NCBI GenBank assembly: GCA_003567115.1
Contig: PXAP01000282.1
Span: 1 to 24,399 of the forward strand
DNA: 24,399 nt
Source: Bacteroidota bacterium
Lineage (GTDB): Bacteria; Bacteroidota; Bacteroidia; Bacteroidales; PUMT01
Direction: 5' to 3'
Both the position numbers and the translations under genes were made by a program. The notes under the pieces were generated by a model, which did not search any database, had not been told where the DNA came from, and was given only the letters and a program-made list of their open reading frames with translations. Below are positions 8,310 to 14,637 of this stretch, in pieces (the first letter of the stretch is position 1; each line of letters starts with the position of its first letter).

Positions 8310-8640
8310 ATGAAAAAAGAGTTTTTATTTTTTGTGCCGTTGCTGTTTCGGTTTCAATAAATGCCTGTAAAACGGCCACTGAACGGGAAGAACCTGCAAA
8401 GCAGTTCAATATACTTTGGATCACCTGGTAACTTTCAACATTTCAGATGACAACTTGATTCTTGATTCCCCGACAGAGGGAGCCTCAGTAGCATACCAGC
8501 AGAATGAGGCAATCGGCGGGAACCACTGGATGCTGTACACCAGACCTTTGCATGCCGGCACCATCGACTCTATGGCGGCGACTGCCATAAGAATAGGCTA
8601 TAAACAAAGTTCAATCAGCAGGTATAACGTTAACCCTTGA
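8310..8640 (+). pseudogene. Sulfatase remnant: N- and C-terminal ends joined, middle deleted
   Basis: The ATG at 8310 starts a gene 6 bp after the cupin stop. After a frame change in the T-rich stretch near 8320-8333, frame 2 reads a lipoprotein signal (CAVAVSVSINAC) followed by QFNILWIT at about 8405-8425. FNILWIT is the first strand of type I sulfatases, normally followed by C/D-E-D. There it hits a stop (TAA, 8429-8431). From about 8426 frame 1 reads LVTFNISDDNLILDSPTEGA, then SVAYQQN, NHWMLYTRPL and AIRIGYKQS to a stop at 8638-8640. That is the C-terminal chitobiase-like beta domain found at the end of many Bacteroidota sulfatases. Roughly 400 residues, including the C-x-P/A-x-R formylglycine motif and metal sites, are missing. 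The gene cannot give an active enzyme. The start assignment is good; the exact junction is not. Confidence 0.78.
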
Positions 8641-8795
8641 TTTATCCGGCTCAGCCACCTTGTGGTAACGAAAAATAAACCTGATGTTATCTTCCCCGCG
8701 GGCTGTTGTATCGGCTAAGTTGACAATCCCCCTGTCACCTGAAAATATCCGTTGGTCAAAATTATTTTCAACAACCAATGTTCCGACGTATATTT

Positions 8796-8854
8796 ATCCT
8801 GTAAAAAAGCCCGAATTTTGTTTTTAAAATTAACAAAATTCTGACTTACAGGAT
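8796..8854. repeat. Nested inverted repeat
   Basis: Outer arms ATCCTGTAA (8796-8804) and TTACAGGAT (8846-8854) are perfectly complementary over 9 bp. Inside them a second perfect pair of 10 bp, GAATTTTGTT (8813-8822) and AACAAAATTC (8832-8841), encloses a 9-nt AT loop. Together they could form a long hairpin with two small bulges. It lies between the sulfatase remnant and the lipoprotein gene. It could be a terminator for the upstream operon, the core of a miniature inverted-repeat element, or a regulatory structure; I see no transposase or target-site duplication. Confidence 0.6.
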
Positions 8855-8876
8855 GAACCGCTTCGCTTTAACATAA

Positions 8877-8920
8877 AAATTTTTTCATCCGTCTGAGTGT
8901 AATTTTGGATGAAAAAATTT
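8877..8920. promoter_or_regulatory. Perfect 14-bp inverted repeat overlapping a promoter (candidate operator)
   Basis: Arms AAATTTTTTCATCC (8877-8890) and GGATGAAAAAATTT (8907-8920) are exact reverse complements over 14 bp with a 16-nt spacer. The right arm lies between the putative -33 (8904-8907) and -7 (8925-8932) elements of the promoter for the lipoprotein gene at 8981. That placement fits an operator where a dimeric regulator would block RNA polymerase. Alternatively the 44-bp unit is a hairpin terminator for the upstream genes. The arms are AT-rich, so some of the length may be compositional, but an exact 14-bp match is long. Confidence 0.5.
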
Positions 8921-8932
8921 CATGTATATTTG
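8904..8932 (+). promoter_or_regulatory. Bacteroidota-type promoter for the lipoprotein gene
   Basis: A -33 TTTG (8904-8907) and a -7 TATATTTG (8925-8932, matching TAnnTTTG) are separated by 17 nt, slightly less than the usual 19-21. Transcription would begin near 8939, giving a leader of about 42 nt before the ATG at 8981. The -33 box falls at the edge of a perfect 14-bp inverted repeat. Confidence 0.45.
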
Positions 8933-8980
8933 AATAGTAATACCTGAAACTAATTCCAAATTAAACCAAAAAATTATAAT

Positions 8981-9514
8981 ATGAGACAGATATCGGCCTT
9001 CGCAGTACTGTTAACCATGCTGCTTGCCATCAGCGGATGTGATGCCCTGACCACCAGTTTCGACACAACTTTGAGTACTACGGTACAGGCTACTGTTGAG
9101 CAACCGGAAGAAGTTAAGTCGGGGCTGAAGGAGGTAACCCTTTATCCTTTCAGTGAAACGCATGTGCTTGATGTGCAGGATAATGACAAAATAAAGGATT
9201 ATATCGACCGTATCAGGGAAATAGAGATAAAAAGTGTTGAATGCACATTTACCGGGATTCCTTCCGGCGAGACCGTCGCCGAGCTGGATGTAGCCTTTCA
9301 GCCTGTTAATATAAGTGTTTCTCTGGCCAGTCTGAGCAATGGCGATGTGGTTACCCTTGACCTGTCGCATGATCTTTTGAATTCAATTTCGACCCATCTG
9401 ACAGATAACAAGAAGATCACGATTGTCATATCTGGTAAGGCAACCTATGCCCCGATGGTGCTCAGCACACTGCTGGAGATACCGGTAAAAGTCACTGCCG
9501 GGATACTGGATTGA
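8981..9514 (+). CDS. Small lipoprotein of unknown function
   Basis: A 177-aa protein with a lipoprotein signal: a hydrophobic core at residues 7-18 and lipobox AISGC with Cys20. The mature part begins DALTTSFDTTLSTTVQATVEQ, a Thr/Ser-rich spacer. It continues with alternating hydrophobic strands (for example SVECTFTGIPSGETVAELDV and ITIVISGKATYAPM) that suggest a small all-beta domain. Similar lipoproteins with the FDTTLS opening occur in Bacteroidota as conserved hypotheticals, as far as I recall, without assigned function. It stands alone behind its own promoter and inverted repeat and is not clearly part of the glycan operon. Confidence 0.72.
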   Translation: MRQISAFAVLLTMLLAISGCDALTTSFDTTLSTTVQATVEQPEEVKSGLKEVTLYPFSETHVLDVQDNDKIKDYIDRIREIEIKSVECTFTGIPSGETVAELDVAFQPVNISVSLASLSNGDVVTLDLSHDLLNSISTHLTDNKKITIVISGKATYAPMVLSTLLEIPVKVTAGILD

Positions 9515-9519
9515 ATTGA

Positions 9520-9536
9520 TATCCCTTCCGGGGATA
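9520..9536 (+). terminator. Short hairpin just after the lipoprotein gene
   Basis: TATCCC (9520-9525) pairs with GGGATA (9531-9536) around a 5-nt loop, starting 6 bp after the lipoprotein stop. It is not followed by a T run, so it may be a weak or factor-assisted terminator or a 3' stabiliser. Confidence 0.35.
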
Positions 9537-9741
9537 AATACGGTTTGTTGATCCTGCCGGTTATGACATTGAAGGGTTATTTGCCCGTATAAAAAAGAGT
9601 GTCGGCAATTTTGTGAATGTCATCAGCATAACTTTAATATGGCCATTGGTGACATCAAGCCTGCTTCTGAATATTGTGTGTGTCTGATTCATGATAAGAC
9701 AGCGCCGGTTATAATAATTTCCCTATGTATAACGGAGTAGG

Positions 9742-10149
9742 TTAAAATGAATGAACGCGAATTTCAATAAGGTTGATTCCGGGCTCGAGCCTGAATGAGC
9801 CAAAAACAGGATTCATTCTCACTCCGTTTATTGTGACCACCTCATTATCTGCAATATCCGGGCTGAACAAAGCGCCTGTATTAGCGGGAATCTCTATCTG
9901 ATATCTTTTTAGCCGGTTGGTTACCAGCTCGTAAGATGCTTTTACAGGTCCTTTGATTGTCGGGACAACAATTGAGGTATTGGTTAGCGGACCGGGTTGA
10001 GGTTGAATATTTATCAGGTCAAATCCGGGTTTTGCCGGTGTTATACCCCATAAGAAACGAGGGATGATATTTGCCGGAGCAGCTCCCCAGGCATGGTTCC
10101 AGTCAAGGTTTGGCTTGTATTTCAGATCCCAGGCTTCGAGGGTGATTGT
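9742..10149 (-). pseudogene. Detached C-terminus of the GH78 rhamnosidase, beyond an in-frame TAG
   Basis: Reading through the TAG at 10150-10152 in the same frame gives 135 more residues ending in TAA (9742-9744). They begin TITLEAWDLKYKPNLDWNH and contain WGAAPANIIPR, LWGITPAKPGF and IQPQPG. These are the conserved last helix of the GH78 catalytic barrel and the C-terminal beta-sandwich of Bacteroidota alpha-L-rhamnosidases. The Glu in LEAWD corresponds to the WExW region that holds the general base in GH78. There is no plausible independent start, so without readthrough this stretch is not translated. Confidence 0.85.
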
Positions 10150-13100
10150 CTAGCCCGAAGCGATCATATTCCACCAGCTGCGATCGTGAGTGGCGGTCAT
10201 CAGTTCCAGAGCATAGTCAGCTTTTCCTGCCAGATACATGGCTTCAAGAAGATATTGTGCGCCATAGACACTGCAGGCCATTCCCCGTGATTTAACATAT
10301 TCTGCAACACTTTCAATATAAGGATCCGGTACTATTCCAAAGGCCAATGGGAGCATATTTGAATGTATTGCTCCATGTTTGGTACCAATGCCATCTACAT
10401 AATATCCTTTATCCTTATTAAACAGTAAGTTATTTATTGATTTCTTTACCCGGGCTGCACGAAATTCAAAATCAACAGCTTCATCATGTTTGTCAAGAAG
10501 CCTGGCAAACAAGGCCATGATTACCATATTTCGATAGTAGAAACTATTCACAACCGTATTAACCGGCATAAAGTCAAAGCCATCACGTTCACCCTCCTTA
10601 GTTGCCAGATTCCAGTTTGTATCTTTTTGTGCCGGTGGCCAGTCAACAATGTCACTTAACCGGATACTGGTATCACTAAAACCGAGCCTGCCCATAAGCT
10701 CGTCATTATGGTTGGGTGAACTGGTGCTGATCAGACCATGTTCATACTCCAGTGCCATAAGGGTCTTATGTTTTAATGGCTCATAATAATGTCTGATAAG
10801 GTTGAGATCGCCCGTGTACATGTAGTCCTTATAAAATAACAATGCCATATGCAGTTGCCATTCGGTAGGCCAGGTTGGCTTTTCCATAAACCATTCAATG
10901 GTTTGTTTTCCGATGGAATATTCACGATCAACACCATAATGACTTAACATGTTGATATAAGCATCGGCCTCGTATGGTATACGCTCCCGGTCACCATCAA
11001 TATAGAAACCCATAAAATTGGTGGCTTTAATGCTGTATTTGCACAGGTCCCATATCTGGTTCAGGATTGTATCGTTACTGGCAAAAAAGCTTTCCTTATC
11101 ATCAAAATATCCGAAATGGGCAAGCTGCACCACATTACCGGGAAACAGTTCCGAACGATGGTTTTTGATTTCAACATATCTGAAGGGCAATACAACATCA
11201 AGGGTATCAGGCCAGGGTACAGCCAGGTGATTGGTATTTCTTTCATCGGGGATTAATTCAAGGGTATATGTTTTTTGACCGGGAGCAACAGGCAGTAAAA
11301 CCTGCCGGGCCCTGATGGTCCCGCCCGGATTCATATCAACCCCGTTTCCTAATTTCTTTTCTCCGAGACGTACAATCAAAGTGTCATTTACCTGGGTGGA
11401 ATAATTAATTTTCAATGTACCGAAAGCTGCCTTTCCGAAATCAATGAAGTATGACTCAGCACCGGTTTGTGTAATTTTTTCCGGTTTTATAGGATCAATG
11501 TGGATGGAGTTGCCTGTCGATATGTACCCGGTGAAGTCTCCGGTTATGAATCGCTGAGATTCGGAGTATTCTGAAAGCCGGTTGTGCTGGTCCCATATTC
11601 TGACTTTCCAGTAATAGTTGGTTTCAGGTTTCAAAGGTGAGCCAGCATGTGTGACAGAGGTGGAATTTCTGCCCCTTCGTTGCCCGCTGTTCCAGACATC
11701 GCCGATATTCAGATCAATATTTTCCCGGGACGAGGCTAAAAGTATCTGCCAGGCATTCTGGCATTTAGCTTCATGCGGTACTATCCAGCTGTATTCTGGC
11801 ATACTGGAATTGATCCTGACATTGCCGGGCTCCCTGATATATTCTACCATCAGGCCATGTGGAATACCGGAGTATGGATCCGCATATTTAACGGTCATTT
11901 TTTCAAGTTGCTTTTTCAAAGTAAGCAGAACGTTCTGATATTCGGGATCTGTGGCAAGATTATTGATCTCGAGAGGGTCATCAGGCAGGTAATAAAGCTC
12001 CTCTATTGAATGGTCGTTAACATAACGAAAATATTTCCATTCATGGGTACGCACACCTTCACTTGGCGGAATGTGTTCAAATTCCCATAAATGTTCTATT
12101 AATACGGTATCCCTGTCAAAATTCCCGCTGCGATTCACCAGAGGCATCAGACTTTTACCATGATATTCAACGGGAATATCCAGCCCGGCCAGATCAAGAA
12201 TGGTGGAGGGTATATCAATGTTCAGTGCCATTTCTTCAGAATCTGCAGTATTTTTTACGCGGGGATCATAAATGATAAGGGGTACACGAATGGAATTGTC
12301 GTGCATAAGCCATTTACCCGCTAACTGCCGCTCACCAAGAAAAAATCCGTTGTCACCCATAAATATAATCACCGTATTCTTATCAAGACCAAGTTCTTTT
12401 AGTTTTTTCCTTATTTTACCAATTTCAAGGTCAATATCGTGGATCATTCTGTAGTATCCCTTGATACTGTGCTGGTATTTATCAGGTGTATCGAAACGCC
12501 ATGCCCAGCGTAACCGGTTAAATCCTTCCTGCACAGCCTGTGGAAGTACATTAAAGTACCTGTCGTGGGAAATTGAGGGCGGGGGCATAACTATATCACG
12601 GTACAGATGATCCGATTGTTCGGTCCAGAACCATTGCAACGGGGCCGGATCATGTGCGTGGGGAGCGCTAAAACTCAGCGACAGGCAAAACGGAAGGTCT
12701 TTTGGTGTTTCATCAATAAAATCAAGGGCTTGCTGGCCCGTATAGCGTGTTAAATGTACAGTATCATTGTCTATGGTTTTATAGAAAAAGCCCCGGTAAT
12801 CATGATAACTGTTATTCCGGTCATAATCGTCAATGATATCAAATAAGTCAGCTTTTGAAGCGTAGTTCACGCCAAATTTTCCAAAGAAGCCTGTATAGTA
12901 CCCGGCATCATTCAGTAGCACCGGATAAGACAGGTTCATATATTCCTCCCTGATATCGGCTGTTTGAAATGTATATTTATGGGTGCGTTCATACAATCCT
13001 GTAAAAATACTTGCCCGGCTCGCCGAACAAATAGGAGAACTGATAATTCCATGTTCAAAAAACACACCTTCCCCGGCCAGCCTGTCCATTTCAGGAGTGT

Positions 13101-13395
13101 GAATATTTTCATTCCCGGCGTATCCCAGGGCATCCCAACGCTGGTCATCCGTCAAAATAAATATTATGTTCGGCTTATTACCTGGTGTGTCCTGTTTGCT
13201 GATTTCAGGTGTATTCCCGGCTAAAGAATTGCCAAAAAGGCCAAAGGTCAGACCTATCGCAACAGAGACATTATCAATAAGCCTTTTGGGTTTGGCAGAT
13301 CCGGGAATATCCGAACCGGATTTGTATTTCCCGTTAAAACCAGAATCAGGATGGCTACCTGGTGAATTTGATTGAAAGGAGTTAAGGTTAAACAT
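10150..13395 (-). CDS. Sulfatase / GH78 alpha-L-rhamnosidase fusion, prematurely stopped
   Basis: A 1081-aa two-enzyme protein. Residues 75-505 form a type I sulfatase: NIIFILTDDQRWDALG with metal ligands D83/D84, C-S-A-S-R at 123-127 (the Cys converted to formylglycine) and GDNGFFLGE (D348/N349). From about 516 (MVEYIREPG) it continues in frame into an alpha-L-rhamnosidase: an Fn3-like N-terminal module with YYWKVRIWDQ, a beta-sandwich, then the (alpha/alpha)6 barrel with DGDRER (800-805), the general-acid region. The frame stops at TAG after residue 1081, cutting off the general-base region and the C-terminal sandwich (see 9742-10149). The sulfatase half is intact. Export is uncertain: the hydrophobic segment lies at residues 42-60 after an unusual polar 40-residue start. 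Likely substrate: a sulfated rhamnose-containing glycan. It converges with the lipoprotein gene. Confidence 0.9.
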   Translation of the reverse strand: MFNLNSFQSNSPGSHPDSGFNGKYKSGSDIPGSAKPKRLIDNVSVAIGLTFGLFGNSLAGNTPEISKQDTPGNKPNIIFILTDDQRWDALGYAGNENIHTPEMDRLAGEGVFFEHGIISSPICSASRASIFTGLYERTHKYTFQTADIREEYMNLSYPVLLNDAGYYTGFFGKFGVNYASKADLFDIIDDYDRNNSYHDYRGFFYKTIDNDTVHLTRYTGQQALDFIDETPKDLPFCLSLSFSAPHAHDPAPLQWFWTEQSDHLYRDIVMPPPSISHDRYFNVLPQAVQEGFNRLRWAWRFDTPDKYQHSIKGYYRMIHDIDLEIGKIRKKLKELGLDKNTVIIFMGDNGFFLGERQLAGKWLMHDNSIRVPLIIYDPRVKNTADSEEMALNIDIPSTILDLAGLDIPVEYHGKSLMPLVNRSGNFDRDTVLIEHLWEFEHIPPSEGVRTHEWKYFRYVNDHSIEELYYLPDDPLEINNLATDPEYQNVLLTLKKQLEKMTVKYADPYSGIPHGLMVEYIREPGNVRINSSMPEYSWIVPHEAKCQNAWQILLASSRENIDLNIGDVWNSGQRRGRNSTSVTHAGSPLKPETNYYWKVRIWDQHNRLSEYSESQRFITGDFTGYISTGNSIHIDPIKPEKITQTGAESYFIDFGKAAFGTLKINYSTQVNDTLIVRLGEKKLGNGVDMNPGGTIRARQVLLPVAPGQKTYTLELIPDERNTNHLAVPWPDTLDVVLPFRYVEIKNHRSELFPGNVVQLAHFGYFDDKESFFASNDTILNQIWDLCKYSIKATNFMGFYIDGDRERIPYEADAYINMLSHYGVDREYSIGKQTIEWFMEKPTWPTEWQLHMALLFYKDYMYTGDLNLIRHYYEPLKHKTLMALEYEHGLISTSSPNHNDELMGRLGFSDTSIRLSDIVDWPPAQKDTNWNLATKEGERDGFDFMPVNTVVNSFYYRNMVIMALFARLLDKHDEAVDFEFRAARVKKSINNLLFNKDKGYYVDGIGTKHGAIHSNMLPLAFGIVPDPYIESVAEYVKSRGMACSVYGAQYLLEAMYLAGKADYALELMTATHDRSWWNMIASG

Positions 13396-13497
13396 GAAAA
13401 TTGATTTTTAGTTGGTTTTAAATATATAATTATTAATTCATAAACTCAAAAAACATGGAATAAAATCAGTATTTGTATATTTAATGGTTTAATTCCG
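13396..13497. promoter_or_regulatory. AT-rich divergent promoter region
   Basis: About 100 bp between the start of the minus-strand sulfatase/rhamnosidase gene and the plus-strand small protein. It contains TATATTTA-like elements on both strands, close to the TAnnTTTG consensus but with A in the last position. Promoters for both genes must lie here or nearby; I cannot place them with confidence. Confidence 0.3.
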
Positions 13498-13812
13498 ATG
13501 AATTATCCAAACTATATACACATGAAAAACTCAAACCCAGCAATTATCAAATTAATATCATCGGCACTTTTGATGATATTAATCAATGTACTGGCTGATC
13601 CGGACAAACATTATGTGATTCAGCTCCTTGGTGGCAATCAAGGCGATAAACTAGGTTTGGTGGTGCCTTCCGGCAGGTGGAGAGTAGAATGGATTGACCC
13701 GGATACGGGAACAGAACTGAAAAAATATGAAATTGATATTGATTCGGGAACAATGGAACTGGAAATTTCCGGTGAACGGGATCACCGTATAATTTATCTG
13801 TCCAGGGTATAG
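13498..13812 (+). pseudogene. Signal peptide joined to the C-terminal beta domain of a glycoside hydrolase (probable deletion remnant)
   Basis: The open frame gives 104 aa; the ATG at 13522 (MKNSNPAIIKL) is a better start because it opens a Sec-type signal peptide with a core of IIKLISSALLMILINVL. Almost immediately after it comes ADPDKHYVIQLLGG, then VPSGRWRVEWIDPDTGTEL and an ELEISGERDHRIIYL ending. That pattern (LADPGxxYVxYL...G.YRVEWxDPxTG...) is the C-terminal sandwich of DUF4038/DUF5060-type or collagen-binding-tailed glycoside hydrolases of several hundred residues. The catalytic barrel is absent. It is either an internal-deletion wreck or a small secreted binding protein. I favour the first because two neighbouring genes show the same pattern. 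The frame itself is intact. Confidence 0.6.
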
Positions 13813-13960
13813 CTGGCAATCCGAATGACATCGCCCTCATAAAAACTTTCACAGCAGGAGGTTTCAGGATTTTTAGCAGGCATTACAAACGGCCGGTGAT
13901 TTATTTGATTGGACACCAATGGACCTTTTTAGTAGTTTAAAATTATAATCAAGGTTTGAT

Positions 13961-14515
13961 ATGAATAAGAGAAAATTGCTGGTAATCGGAGGCGATGCAG
14001 CCGGTATGAGTGCTGCGGGCAAGATCAGACGTGAACAACCTGACCGCGGGATAGTGGTTTTTGAGAGAGAACGCCATACTTCTTATGCAGCATGTGGTAT
14101 TCCCTATTATATCGGTGGACTGGTTGAATCTTCCGACAGTCTTATTGCACGAGGGCCGGAGGAATTCAGGAAAAAAACATAATATTGATGTTTTCAGCTA
14201 TATGGAAAAACATCATCATCATTTCACCTGCTTAAGGAGCGGCAGGTTTATGTTCCGCTTGGTACGGTTGCAAATAAACAGGGCCTGGTGGCGGGTATCA
14301 ACATCAGCGGCGGGGAAACAGAATTTCCGGGTGTTTTGGGTACAGCCATTACCAGGTTCAGGGATATGAAAATTTCCCGTACCGGTCTGTCGGAGAAGGA
14401 GGCCGGTGAGCTTAACCTGCCATACAGGACGAAAACCATTGACAGTCCGTCCCTGTCATCATATTTTCCGGGCTGGAGCACAGGTGAAGAGGCTTTATCC
14501 ACTGAAAGGGGCTGA
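13961..14515 (+). pseudogene. FAD-dependent NADH oxidase / CoA-disulfide reductase remnant, middle deleted and frameshifted
   Basis: The start is convincing: KLLVIGGDAAGMSAAGKIRR (FAD Rossmann fingerprint GGDAAGMSAA) and YAACGIPYYIGG with the redox Cys of CoA-disulfide reductases. At the A7 tract (14171-14177) one extra A shifts the frame to a stop at 14180-14182; removing it restores FRKKHNIDVFSYMEK. After a CAT repeat (14211-14222) frame 2 resumes with HLLKERQVYVPLGTVANKQG, then AGINISGG, FPGVLGTAIT and ISRTGLSEKEA. In intact homologues these lie nearly 200 residues further on. The NADH-binding domain and second FAD motif are gone, and the dimerisation domain is cut at about 14515. No functional product is expected. 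Residual frame beyond the stop is unclear. Confidence 0.82.
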
Positions 14516-14580
14516 GCTATATGCCGGAAGCTTCAGTGCCCGGCTGCCAGGAATGATATGTGAGGCTGTTTTTCAGGTGC

Positions 14581-14637
14581 TTAGTTAATCATTTTCCGTA
14601 AAGCAGTCAGGTAGATACTGCCCCACATTTCCTGCAT
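14581..14637 (-). other. Relic of a gene 3' end, homologous to the tail of the 504-aa protein gene
   Basis: In a frame different from the overlapping activase gene, this stretch reads MQEMWGSIYLTALRKMIN and a TAA stop. The 504-aa protein encoded at 19135-20649 ends LEDLWGSINWAALRKMIE with a TAA stop. Ten of 18 residues are identical and five more are conservative. At DNA level 41 of 57 bases match, with several differences at third codon positions. It overlaps the last 31 bases of the activase gene, so the two ends have been merged, perhaps by a deletion that removed the rest of a paralogue. Confidence 0.6.

Noticed and set aside
8611..8796. A minus-strand frame open for about 60 codons, reading protein-like text (RGEDNIRFIFRYHKVAEPDK)
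   Set aside because: It has no start codon, overlaps the sulfatase tail, and a run of this length is not rare by chance. I recognised no family. It could be another relic but the evidence is too thin.
10150..10152. TAG recoding (pyrrolysine or reassigned stop)
   Set aside because: TAG ends another gene in the window, no PYLIS-like context or pyl genes are visible, and several neighbouring genes are broken, so a simple nonsense mutation or error is likelier.
14210..14222. CAT repeat as a microsatellite or CRISPR-like element
   Set aside because: Only four units; no spacers or further repeats. It is of interest only as a deletion junction.
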